Source: Granulosicoccus sp.
Lineage (GTDB): Bacteria > Pseudomonadota > Gammaproteobacteria > Granulosicoccales > Granulosicoccaceae
Assembly: GCA_013002205.1 (NCBI GenBank)
Contig: JABDKN010000078.1
Coordinates: 1-49,560 of the forward strand
Length of the DNA: 49,560 nucleotides
Reading direction: 5' to 3'
Under the pieces are notes generated by a model. It saw nothing but the letters and a program-made list of their open reading frames with translations. It had not been told where the DNA came from and made no database searches. Position numbers and translations under genes: made by a program. Within the stretch, counting starts at the first letter, position 1; the number at the start of each line of letters is the position of its first letter. Positions 17,458 to 25,768 of the stretch are shown piece by piece.

Positions 17458-18498
17458 ATGATTACGCAGGCAATCAGGAAAATCGGGTGGGACCCGCGAG
17501 CAGATTTCAGGGCCAAGGCCACCTTCGGGGTTGCCACGGCTGCGGTAATCCTGCTATTTCCGGTTGCCATCATCGATATCCTGTTCGGCGATGTGTTCAT
17601 CGGCATTGGTTCATTGGGCATCGTGTTCATTCTCGCTGCCAATGCCTGGATGGTCGCACAGGGACGGTGTCACCAGAACCTGACGCTCTTCGGCTTGATT
17701 CCGGCCGGGATGGTGTTCATGATCGGAGTGTTCCAGTCTGACGGATTCATTGGCAGTCTCTGGTGTTACCCGTCCCTGGTTGCCTGTTACTGCCTGCTGT
17801 CCGAACGTAAGGCATGGATTGGAAACCTGATCATTCTGAGTATTGCTCTGCCCATGGCCTGGCTGACGCTCGATGCCGTCTATGCAATACGTGTCAGCGC
17901 AACACTTTGTGCACTGAGCCTGTTCTGCGCAATCATGGTCAGCGTGATCGACGAACAGCGCAAACTGCTGCAGAAGCAACTGGTGCTTGATCCATTGACC
18001 GGACTGCTCAACCGCTTCACCTTCAATGATCGTATGGAGCAGGCTGTCACCATTCACGCAGATACGCGTGAGCCAGTGAGTCTTCTCGCCATCGATATCG
18101 ACCATTTCAAGCAGCTCAATGACCGGTATGGCCATGCAGCAGGGGATCAGGTATTGCGCAGGGTGGGAAGCATACTGCGTGAACTCCTGCGTCGTGACGA
18201 CGTCACGTTTCGTATGGGGGGTGAGGAATTCACGGTGTTGCTGGATAACACCGATCACCTGGAAGCTACTGACATTGCGAACAGAATTCGCCGTCGCATC
18301 GCTGATTCGGTTTTCCCCGTTGCCGCTAGAGTGACCGTCAGTATCGGGGTGTCCACATACCGCCAGGGTGAGCACTGGGAGAAATGGGCCAAGCGTGGGG
18401 ACGACAGGCTGTACACAGCCAAGAACATGGGTCGTAATGTCGTGGAGGCGCGTAAGCGGCGGGACATAAACGAAGGTCAGGCGATCAGCTTGCCCTGA
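17458..18498 (+). CDS. Membrane-bound diguanylate cyclase (GGDEF)
   Basis: This 346-residue protein has about five to six membrane segments (residues 22-165), then a linker and a GGDEF domain. The active-site motif is GGEEF at 254-258. The inhibitory I-site RRDD (R245 to D248) lies the normal distance upstream, so the enzyme should both make cyclic di-GMP and be inhibited by it. DPLTGLLNR and DIDHFKQLNDRYGH are also intact. There is no EAL domain. I chose the ATG at 17458 because GAGGA lies just before it; in-frame starts at 17398 (ATG) and 17377 (TTG) are possible. The stop codon sits inside a strong hairpin. Confidence 0.9.
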   Translation: MITQAIRKIGWDPRADFRAKATFGVATAAVILLFPVAIIDILFGDVFIGIGSLGIVFILAANAWMVAQGRCHQNLTLFGLIPAGMVFMIGVFQSDGFIGSLWCYPSLVACYCLLSERKAWIGNLIILSIALPMAWLTLDAVYAIRVSATLCALSLFCAIMVSVIDEQRKLLQKQLVLDPLTGLLNRFTFNDRMEQAVTIHADTREPVSLLAIDIDHFKQLNDRYGHAAGDQVLRRVGSILRELLRRDDVTFRMGGEEFTVLLDNTDHLEATDIANRIRRRIADSVFPVAARVTVSIGVSTYRQGEHWEKWAKRGDDRLYTAKNMGRNVVEARKRRDINEGQAISLP

Positions 18499-18518
18499 AC
18501 GCTGCTTCAGGGCAAGCT
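18487..18518 (+). terminator. Strong hairpin overlapping the diguanylate cyclase stop codon
   Basis: AGCTTGCCCTGAA and TTCAGGGCAAGCT form a perfect 13-base stem with a 6-base loop. The TGA stop (18496-18498) lies in the left arm. Only a short T-run (GTTTACTG) follows, so it may work as a weak terminator or as a block to read-through into the next gene 30 bases on. Confidence 0.55.
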
Positions 18519-18547
18519 TGCAGTTTACTGCAGCATCGGACACCCGG

Positions 18548-20149
18548 ATGAAGGCGGGAGAGTACCTGACACGATTGCTGGCCTGTTATGGCGTGGACTG
18601 TGTCTTCGGCATACCCGGCGTTCATACCCTGGAACTGTATCGAGCACTGGATTCGGTACCCATCAGGCATGTCAGTCCCCGTCATGAACAGGCAGCAGGC
18701 TTCATGGCCGACGGCTACGCACGACGATCCGGCAAGCCGGGGGTCTGCTTCATCATCAGTGGACCCGGCATGACCAACTGCATCACGGCCATGGGACAGG
18801 CGTACGCTGACTCTGTTCCCATGCTGGTGGTTTCCACGGTCAATTCTCACGGTCGCATGGGTTCAGGCGATGGCTGGCTGCATGAACTGCCGGACCAGAG
18901 CTCGCTGGTCAGCGGTGTCTGCGCATTCAGCCATACCGTGCATGATGCCCGGGAAATTACCCAGGTAGTCGCACGTGCGTTTGCCGTATTCGATGCGGCA
19001 CGTCCACGACCTGTGCATATCGAAATTCCGATCAATGTACTGAACCAGGATATCCAGGCATCACCTCCGAGTGCGGTCACACGTATTGCTTGCCCGGTAC
19101 CCGGGTGCGAGGCGATTCAACTGGCTGCACAATGGCTGGCTGGTGCCGAGCTGCCTGTCCTGCTGGCAGGGGGCGGTGCCCGGCACGCGCATTCACTGGT
19201 CACCCGCCTTGCGGAGCTTATCGACGCGCCAACGGTGATGACGGTCAACGGCCGGGGAATAGTGCCGGCCGGGCATCCGCTGGCCGTGGGGGCTTCGGCC
19301 AGCCTGCCAGCCGTTCGGCATCTGCTTCAGGAAGCCGATGTGGTGCTGGCAATAGGTACTGAACTGGGCGCGACCGACTACGACTTCAATGAGGACGGTG
19401 GTTTTCATCTGCCTGGCAGATTAATCCGTATCGATGTGGACGTGCAGCAAATGGTGCGTACCCGAATTCCGGAGCTGCCACTTGCAGGCGATGCGCAGGC
19501 AGGATCACAAGCATTGCTTGACGCACTGTTACGCCATTTGCCACGCAGCAATCGCAGAAGTGGAATGCAACGAGTGGAGGATTGCCGGCAGCAGGTATCA
19601 CAGAACCTGGCAACTCGCGATACACACTACCTGCGACTTCTCGAGGCGATACGCGACACCCTCCCGGGGGTGTGTATCGTCGGCGACTCGACCCAGATAA
19701 TCTACGCGGGTAATTCAGCGTTCGCCAGTAAAACGCCTTCCAGCTATTTCAATTCGGCCACTGGATTCGGTACGCTGGGGTATGCATTGCCAGCTGCCAT
19801 CGGTGCCGTGATCGCAGATTCCGACTCTCCAGTGGTAGCCATCATCGGCGATGGAGGACTGCAATTCAGTCTTGCCGAGCTGTCAACCGCGATAGATGCG
19901 GGTACCAGCCTCTTGCTGATCGTGCACCGGAATGGCGGCTACGCGGAGATCCGGAAATGCATGCGTTCGGCGGATATCCAGCCAGTTGGCGTCGACCTGA
20001 TGGTACCTGAGCTCTCGGCCATCGCATCGGCCTGCCACTGGCAATACCGTAAACCGCTCTCCATCGAATCGCTGGTGGAGGATCTGCACGGTGCGCAGGA
20101 TTCTGCCCTGCCCACGCTTGTCCTGCTCGATGACGAATTGTTCAACTGA
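18548..20149 (+). CDS. ThDP-dependent decarboxylase, 5-guanidino-2-oxopentanoate decarboxylase-like
   Basis: The 533-residue protein has the three-domain acetolactate-synthase/pyruvate-oxidase fold. The catalytic Glu is E47 in RHEQAAGFMADGYAR. A central domain spans about 190-330. The ThDP motif GDGG at 434-437 is followed by N462 in HRNGGY. The pattern SGPGMTNCITAMGQAYADS with the short CH-rich following segment resembles AruI, which decarboxylates 2-ketoarginine in the arginine transaminase pathway. Acetolactate synthase, which would need a partner small subunit, is less likely because no ilvN is present. No arginine aminotransferase is adjacent. The ATG at 18548 has a poor ribosome site; an in-frame TTG at 18518 falls in the hairpin. 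Confidence 0.7.
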   Translation: MKAGEYLTRLLACYGVDCVFGIPGVHTLELYRALDSVPIRHVSPRHEQAAGFMADGYARRSGKPGVCFIISGPGMTNCITAMGQAYADSVPMLVVSTVNSHGRMGSGDGWLHELPDQSSLVSGVCAFSHTVHDAREITQVVARAFAVFDAARPRPVHIEIPINVLNQDIQASPPSAVTRIACPVPGCEAIQLAAQWLAGAELPVLLAGGGARHAHSLVTRLAELIDAPTVMTVNGRGIVPAGHPLAVGASASLPAVRHLLQEADVVLAIGTELGATDYDFNEDGGFHLPGRLIRIDVDVQQMVRTRIPELPLAGDAQAGSQALLDALLRHLPRSNRRSGMQRVEDCRQQVSQNLATRDTHYLRLLEAIRDTLPGVCIVGDSTQIIYAGNSAFASKTPSSYFNSATGFGTLGYALPAAIGAVIADSDSPVVAIIGDGGLQFSLAELSTAIDAGTSLLLIVHRNGGYAEIRKCMRSADIQPVGVDLMVPELSAIASACHWQYRKPLSIESLVEDLHGAQDSALPTLVLLDDELFN

Positions 20150-20160
20150 GGCGATGATCC

Positions 20161-20976
20161 TCAGTGCCTGCCAAGCTGGCAGCGGCAATGCGTCCCTGCG
20201 GGAACAGCCAGTTGACAGTGATCACACAACCCTGCCCCAGTGGGTTTGAGATCGGGTGTCAGTTCGACTCGATCATCGAACACAAAACAGTCACCCTGCC
20301 AGAAACCGGGACTGCGCGTAGCCAGGTAATTGAGCAACCCACCCTCAAGCTGATACACCTCCCGAAACCCGAACTCGAGTAGCCAGGGCGCGGCTTTCTC
20401 GCAGCGTATGCCACCGGTACAGTAGGTCACCAGCGGCTTCTCCGGATCCAGCTCACCGCGATCCACCGCCGTGCCTACGGCAGCCTTAAAGTGACGAAAG
20501 TGCTTGATGTCCAGATGAGTTGCACCAGGGAACGTCCCCGACACGATCTCGTAGTCATTTCTGGCATCGAGCAGGGTCATGTCTCTTCCCTCGGCCAACC
20601 ATTGATCCAGCACCTGTGGTGGGATTGCGGGTGCCGGGGGGCGCGCTGCCTGCAATCGCTCGGAATCCTGCCCCTCGAAGGCGATTATTTCCGCACGCAC
20701 GCGGATTCGCAGTCGCCTGAACGGCACCTCCGGTGACCAGCTTTCCTTCAGCCACAGCCCGGCAAACCGGGTATCCTGCTCCAGCCAGGATCGTGTTCGC
20801 CTCACCTGTCCGGCGGTTCCGGCCAGCGCTACATTGATGCCTTCGCTGGCCAGCATGACAGAGCCGAGCATGCCGATCTCACCCAGCGCCTGTTTCATGG
20901 ATATCTGCAACTCGGCAAGCTGGTGCAGGTGCACGAAGCGATACCCGGAAAGATTGACTATTGGCGAGTGAGACAT
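20161..20976 (-). CDS. trhO: tRNA uridine(34) hydroxylase / rhodanese-type protein TrhO
   Basis: The 271-residue protein has an N-terminal acylphosphatase-like domain (MSHSPIVNLSGYRFVHL, EGINVALAGT) and a rhodanese domain with the loop YCTGGIRCEKA, whose catalytic cysteine is C186. The C-terminal segment is Cys-rich (GLCDHCQ, HCRCQ). This is the TrhO (YceA) architecture. TrhO makes 5-hydroxyuridine at position 34 of several tRNAs using molecular oxygen. It is convergent with the preceding decarboxylase gene, 11 bases apart. At 271 residues it is at the short end for the family. Confidence 0.9.
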   Translation of the reverse strand: MSHSPIVNLSGYRFVHLHQLAELQISMKQALGEIGMLGSVMLASEGINVALAGTAGQVRRTRSWLEQDTRFAGLWLKESWSPEVPFRRLRIRVRAEIIAFEGQDSERLQAARPPAPAIPPQVLDQWLAEGRDMTLLDARNDYEIVSGTFPGATHLDIKHFRHFKAAVGTAVDRGELDPEKPLVTYCTGGIRCEKAAPWLLEFGFREVYQLEGGLLNYLATRSPGFWQGDCFVFDDRVELTPDLKPTGAGLCDHCQLAVPAGTHCRCQLGRH

Positions 20977-21154
20977 CGCTTGACGCTACCACTGTGTACA
21001 GGTTGACGGGATGCCGCAAGTTTACCAGTGCCCACGGACACGCGGTTTTCCATTAACATGCAAGCCGATTGGCACCTGCTGCGGAGTGGCCACGACACTG
21101 GCTGGAGTCCGGTAATGCCTTTGCAGCAGAATCTAGCACCCCATGGAGACCAAC

Positions 21155-22147
21155 ATGAGCTTTCAGGCATTGGTAGTGACGCGCGATGACGCGGGAGAGA
21201 CGCACGCCGCCGTTCAGCAACTGGATGAATCACAGCTGCCCGAAGGTGATGTGCTGGTCGCCGTCGACTATTCGACCATCAACTACAAGGACGGCCTGTG
21301 CATCGGTCCGGGTGGGGGTCTGGTTCGGCAGTATCCGCATGTGCCGGGTATCGACTTCGCGGGTACCGTCAAGTCGTCCGATGATGCGCGCTACCAGGTC
21401 GGTGACAAGGTCGTCCTGACCGGCTGGCGCGTCGGGGAGTCCCGCTGGGGCGGTTATACCCAGGTAGCGTCGGTCATGGCGGACTGGCTGGTTCCTCTGC
21501 CGGCAGGCCTGACGAGCCGCCAGGCCATGGCGGTAGGTACTGCAGGGCTCACCGCGATGCTGGCGATCATGGCCCTGGAAGATCATGGATTGACACCGGG
21601 CACAGGACCGGTACTGGTCACCGGCGCGGCAGGCGGGGTGGGTTCTGTGGCTTGCGCAATCCTGCACAACCTGGGCTATGAGGTGGCCGCGGTCACCGGA
21701 AGACCCGAAACCACAAGCTATCTGGAAAAACTTGGCGCGAGCACCATCGTGCCCCGGGAAACGTTGAATGAAACCGTCAAGCGGCCACTCGAGAGCGAAC
21801 AATGGGCTGGATGTGTGGATGCCGTGGGAGGCGCCATGCTGGCCCGTGTCCTGGGCCAGATGAACTATGGAGCCAGTATAGCTGCCGTCGGTCTGGCAGG
21901 TGGCACCAATCTGCCAGCCACGGTCATTCCGTTTCTGCTGCGCGGGATCAATCTCCTGGGTATTGATTCGGTCCAGCAGCCTTATGAGAATCGCTTGAAG
22001 GCGTGGAATCGTCTCGCTGAATCATTGCCCCTGGATATTCTTGAAGAGATGATCCAACCGGCCACCCTGTCTGACTTACCGTTGCTGGGAAAGCAGATTC
22101 TGCAGGGCCAGATCAAGGGCCGTGTGGTCGTGGACGTCAATGCCTGA
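21155..22147 (+). CDS. acuI: Acrylyl-CoA reductase / YhdH-type MDR oxidoreductase
   Basis: The 330-residue zinc-free medium-chain dehydrogenase matches the AcuI/YhdH subfamily: NYKDGLCI near the start, PGIDFAGTV, the NADPH fold GAAGGVGSVA and LPATVIPFLLRGINLLGIDSV near the end. AcuI reduces acryloyl-CoA to propionyl-CoA with NADPH. In marine bacteria it handles acrylate from dimethylsulfoniopropionate and detoxifies acryloyl-CoA. No dmd or ddd gene is nearby, so a general detoxifying role is likely. GGAG at 21145-21148 places the start at 21155 rather than at the ATG 21143. Confidence 0.88.
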   Translation: MSFQALVVTRDDAGETHAAVQQLDESQLPEGDVLVAVDYSTINYKDGLCIGPGGGLVRQYPHVPGIDFAGTVKSSDDARYQVGDKVVLTGWRVGESRWGGYTQVASVMADWLVPLPAGLTSRQAMAVGTAGLTAMLAIMALEDHGLTPGTGPVLVTGAAGGVGSVACAILHNLGYEVAAVTGRPETTSYLEKLGASTIVPRETLNETVKRPLESEQWAGCVDAVGGAMLARVLGQMNYGASIAAVGLAGGTNLPATVIPFLLRGINLLGIDSVQQPYENRLKAWNRLAESLPLDILEEMIQPATLSDLPLLGKQILQGQIKGRVVVDVNA

Positions 22148-22224
22148 TTGCAGGATTGCCAGAGGCTAACCGGCGCAATACCAGAGGCAATAACGCTGCC
22201 TCGAGAAGGCGATCCCCGAATACT

Positions 22225-23637
22225 TCAGGCACGATACCCGAACAAGCTGTTCTGCATGATGAGGCTGGCCGTTGCTTCGGGTACTGCAGATTCCCATTGT
22301 CCTCGACCATCAGGCAACTGGGCCAGGATCTCTCGTGAATAGATATGCAACAACTCCGGATCACTGCACTCGATCCCGGATATGCAGCGGTTTTCCAGTA
22401 AATGCCGGTACAGGTAACGCAAATGTGAATCCACGGTAATGGAGGTAAAATCGGCAAGCTCCCCGTGATCGTTCAGTTCCGGATAAACGAACAGGTGAGT
22501 ATTGTCGGGAAACAGTTTGCCGAAACCCTCCAGTATCCCGCCCTCGACGCCTACGTAGTTCTTCTCGTCGAATATCTCTTTCATGTTGATCATACCCAGA
22601 ACGATACCGATCTGCATCGCCGTGAACTGTCGAAAATAGGCACGCAGGGAAAAGTATCGGGTGTAATCTGACACCATGACGCTGTAGCCCAGTGCATTGA
22701 GCAGTTCTACACGGGCAAGCAGATCCGCCTCGGGCACCATCAGGTCTTTGCCGCGGGAGTCGTTCATCGATATTTCAGCCAGTACGATCGAATTGTCATC
22801 CTCGACCCCTTCATGCGTCCTGAAAGCCTCGAATCCCTGTTCGATCATATCCACGTTCAGACGTGTAACCGGTTTGAAAGATCCGCGAATCGTCATCACG
22901 TTTTTCTTGTACAGCATTTCAGCCGGCACGGCGATCTGTCCATCGGCCTTGAACATGATGGCCCGGGTTTTCCAGCTGCGTATCAGATGCAGATTCTTGG
23001 CACGGTTATCCAGGTCTTCGAAGTACGGGCCGGAAAATTCGATGGAATCGATCTCGACGGCACCGGAGTCCAGTCCATCGGTCATTGAATCGATGATCTT
23101 GCGCGGCTCCTCAAAATAATAGAAGGCCGCGTAGATCAGATTGACCCCCAGCACGCCCAATGTGTCCTGCTGAAGCTCCGCAGTTTTCTCCAGCATGCGT
23201 ACGTGCAGGATGATGTCGCTTGGATCAGCACCCGGGTACATTTGAATGCGTATGCCACACCAGGCATGGCACTCATTGTCCTTGTTGAAACTCTTTGCAG
23301 ACACCGTGGCAGCATAGGAAAAGTAACGGGACGTTCGTGACCGGGACGTACCAACACGTGCCACGACCAGGGAAAACTCCTTGTCCAGCATGGCCTGCAC
23401 GCGAGCCTTGCTGACATAGCGTCCACCCTCCTGAGTGCCGTAGATTGCATCGGAGAACTGCATGTCATAGGCCGAGATGGTCTTGGCAATCGTGCCCGCC
23501 GCAGCACCCGCCAGGAAGAATTGCCTGGCAACTTCCTGGCCTGCACCGATCTCGGCGATGGTGCCGTATTTCCTGTCGTCAAGATTCAAGCGCAGTGCCT
23601 TGTTGATCGTAGAGCGCTCACTCACCGGCTTGTTCAC
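22225..23637 (-). CDS. Conserved protein of unknown function, often mislabelled nicotinate-nucleotide adenylyltransferase
   Basis: The 470-residue protein starts at a GTG (23637) with GGAGG 9 bases upstream. I recognise the opening (NLDDRKYGTIAEIGAGQEVARQFF) and ISAYDMQFSDAIYG as a widespread bacterial family annotated variously as TonB receptor or NaMN adenylyltransferase, with no firm function. It has no signal peptide, membrane segment or nucleotidyltransferase HxGH motif. Other conserved-looking blocks are DNECHAWCGIRIQ, HVRMLEKTAELQQDTLGVLGVNLIYAAFY and EGFGKLF. It follows the carnitine operon on the same strand after 122 bases, so co-transcription is possible but not shown. Confidence 0.7.
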   Translation of the reverse strand: MNKPVSERSTINKALRLNLDDRKYGTIAEIGAGQEVARQFFLAGAAAGTIAKTISAYDMQFSDAIYGTQEGGRYVSKARVQAMLDKEFSLVVARVGTSRSRTSRYFSYAATVSAKSFNKDNECHAWCGIRIQMYPGADPSDIILHVRMLEKTAELQQDTLGVLGVNLIYAAFYYFEEPRKIIDSMTDGLDSGAVEIDSIEFSGPYFEDLDNRAKNLHLIRSWKTRAIMFKADGQIAVPAEMLYKKNVMTIRGSFKPVTRLNVDMIEQGFEAFRTHEGVEDDNSIVLAEISMNDSRGKDLMVPEADLLARVELLNALGYSVMVSDYTRYFSLRAYFRQFTAMQIGIVLGMINMKEIFDEKNYVGVEGGILEGFGKLFPDNTHLFVYPELNDHGELADFTSITVDSHLRYLYRHLLENRCISGIECSDPELLHIYSREILAQLPDGRGQWESAVPEATASLIMQNSLFGYRA

Positions 23638-23759
23638 GTTTTATCGCCTCCATCATTACTGTGGTACCACCGTGTTAGCTCTCACTGCCCGATCCAAAAA
23701 ATGCAGGACAGCCCGTTGCTCACGGTGAAATTCCAGAAACCATTGCCGCAGCACATGGA

Positions 23760-24548
23760 TCAGCAACCTTTCCAGACAGGATCACGTTTTTCGGCAAACG
23801 CCCTGGCACCTTCTGCAGCGTCTTCCGAACCATACAGGGTATCGACCGTTTTCAGCTGGCGCTGAGTTACCCGGTTAAGCGCGTCCTGGAATTTACTGTC
23901 TTCTGCATCACGCACGATCTCCTTGATGGCGGCAAAGACCAGTGGAGGCCCTGCCGCTAACTGTTCTGCCAGTTTCCAGGCCTGGTCCATGAGTGTGCCA
24001 GCTTCATGCACCTGATTGACCAGGCCCCAGCGATGCGCCTCATTCACATCCAGCCAGCGTCCGGTGAGCAGCATTTCCATTGCAACATGATAGGGAATCC
24101 GTTTTGGCAATTTGATGGATGCCGCATCGGCCACGGTACCTGACCTGATTTCCGGCAGTGCAAAGCTGGCATGTGTTGCCGCCAGGATAATGTCACAGGA
24201 GAGCGCGAGTTCCAGCCCTCCACCACAACAGATGCCATTCACCGCAGCGATAACCGGCTTGTTCAGGTGCGGTAGTTCCTGCAGGCCACCGAAGCCGCCG
24301 ACGCCGTAGTCACCATCGACGGCATCGCCCTCATTGGCAGCCTTCAGATCCCACCCCGGGCAGAAGAACCTGCTGCCAGCGGCTGTCAGTATGGCAACAC
24401 GTAATTGCGGGTCGTCACGAAAATCAAGAAATACCTCACCCATGATGCGACTGGTCGCAAGATCGATTGCATTAGCCTTTGGACGGTCGATAATGACTTC
24501 CAGTATCGAGCCTTTCCTACAAGTCCTGACAGGTTCTTCTGTACTCAT
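23760..24548 (-). CDS. caiD: Enoyl-CoA hydratase family, CaiD-like carnitinyl-CoA dehydratase
   Basis: The 262-residue crotonase-fold protein has both hydratase glutamates: E113 in GGGLELALSCD and E133 in ALPEIRSG, exactly 20 residues apart as in enoyl-CoA hydratase. The oxyanion hole residues lie in AGSRFFCPGWDLKAAN and GICCGGGLE. CaiD interconverts crotonobetainyl-CoA and carnitinyl-CoA. The assignment to carnitine rests on the neighbouring carnitine dehydrogenase and cleavage enzyme, and on a CaiD-like look. A generic hydratase remains possible. It is 56 bases downstream of the acyl-CoA dehydrogenase gene. Confidence 0.75.
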   Translation of the reverse strand: MSTEEPVRTCRKGSILEVIIDRPKANAIDLATSRIMGEVFLDFRDDPQLRVAILTAAGSRFFCPGWDLKAANEGDAVDGDYGVGGFGGLQELPHLNKPVIAAVNGICCGGGLELALSCDIILAATHASFALPEIRSGTVADAASIKLPKRIPYHVAMEMLLTGRWLDVNEAHRWGLVNQVHEAGTLMDQAWKLAEQLAAGPPLVFAAIKEIVRDAEDSKFQDALNRVTQRQLKTVDTLYGSEDAAEGARAFAEKRDPVWKGC

Positions 24549-24604
24549 TGTGGCTTACCTTCGCGTTGGTGTGAGTCCGATATGAGGAACGCTGTGACAG
24601 CAAC

Positions 24605-25768
24605 TCATCCACCGGACTTGCGCAGCAGGTTGCGCGATATGATGTGTCGCTGGATTTCCGAAGTGCCTTCCCATATCCGCTCGATACGCGCATCGCGCCA
24701 GATTCGCTCCAGCGGCAGCTCATCCATCAATCCCATGCCGCCATGAACCTGGATCGCTTCATCGGCCACCATCGCCAGCATTTCGGTCGCCTTGAGCTTG
24801 GCCATGGCCATGTCTGCATCAGTCACGGAGCCGTTGTCGTATTTCCATCCAGCTTCCAGAATCATCAGTTCAGCCGCCTTCATCTCGGTTGCCATATCTG
24901 CCAGCTTGAATGACACTCCCTGGAATTTACCAATACTCTGGCCGAACTGTTTCCTCTGCGCAGCGTATTCCACGGCGTGCCCGAATGCACGTTCTGCGCG
25001 GCCCAGACAGGTTGCACCGACCTGGAGACGTGTGGCGCCGAGCCAGCTGTTGGCCATGTCAAAACCCTTGTGCACGTCGCCCAGCCGCTGGCGGTCCGGT
25101 ATCCGACAATCGTCGAATTCGAGAATGGCATTGGTGTAGCCGCGATGTGAGACATTTCGATATCCGTTACGAACGTGGAAACCTGAGGTGCCCTTGTCGA
25201 CGAAAAACGCCGTGATCAGCTTCTTTCGACCACGATGTGTTTCCTCCTCGCCGGTAGCCATGAAGCAGATAGCGAAATCGGCAATGTCAGCATGCGATAT
25301 GAAGTGTTTGGTGCCGTTGAGTATCCAGTCGTCCCCATCACGTCGCGCACTGGCCTGCATGCCGCGAAGGTCGGAGCCTGCCCCGGGTTCGGACATCGCC
25401 AGGCAGTCCCAGGTCTCACCGGCCACACACGGTGCCAGGTACTTTTCGCGTTGTTCAGGCGTACCGGCACACAGGATATTGGAGGGCCGCGCCACGCAGG
25501 TCCAGTGCAGTGCATAGTTACTTCGACCCAGTTCCTTTTCGTAGAGAAGCCAGGTCAGCGTGTCCAGCCCCCCACCTCCATGTTCCGCCGGAATGTTGGC
25601 CGCATAGAGGCCGGCCTCGATGGCCTTGCGCTGCACATGGCGAACCAGGTCCATATCCAGTTGACCCGTACGCTCCACAGCGGACTCGTGCGGGTAGAGC
25701 TCTCGCTCTACAAAGGCGCGGGTAGTGTCGATGATCAGCGATTGCTCATGAGTCAATTCGAAGTTCAT
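24605..25768 (-). CDS. Acyl-CoA dehydrogenase, probable butyrobetainyl-CoA dehydrogenase
   Basis: The 387-residue FAD flavoenzyme has the acyl-CoA dehydrogenase signatures CLAMSEPGAGSDLRGM, the DWILNGTKHFISHA flavin loop, IQVHGGMGLMDELPLERIWRDARIERIWEGTSEIQ, and the catalytic base position E367. It resembles CaiA, which acts on crotonobetainyl/gamma-butyrobetainyl-CoA. In this aerobic-style operon it would oxidise gamma-butyrobetainyl-CoA to crotonobetainyl-CoA, feeding the CaiD-like hydratase. An electron-transferring flavoprotein must come from elsewhere. Its ATG overlaps the stop of the fusion gene upstream by 4 bases (ATGA), so translation is coupled. Confidence 0.8.
   Translation of the reverse strand: MNFELTHEQSLIIDTTRAFVERELYPHESAVERTGQLDMDLVRHVQRKAIEAGLYAANIPAEHGGGGLDTLTWLLYEKELGRSNYALHWTCVARPSNILCAGTPEQREKYLAPCVAGETWDCLAMSEPGAGSDLRGMQASARRDGDDWILNGTKHFISHADIADFAICFMATGEEETHRGRKKLITAFFVDKGTSGFHVRNGYRNVSHRGYTNAILEFDDCRIPDRQRLGDVHKGFDMANSWLGATRLQVGATCLGRAERAFGHAVEYAAQRKQFGQSIGKFQGVSFKLADMATEMKAAELMILEAGWKYDNGSVTDADMAMAKLKATEMLAMVADEAIQVHGGMGLMDELPLERIWRDARIERIWEGTSEIQRHIISRNLLRKSGG

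Noticed and set aside
17611-18543. 310-residue open frame on the minus strand
   Set aside because: Antisense to the diguanylate cyclase, which has all GGDEF motifs.
22184-22202. Small hairpin GAGGCA...TGCCTC between acuI and the next convergent gene
   Set aside because: Six-base stem, no T-run; not distinguishable from chance.
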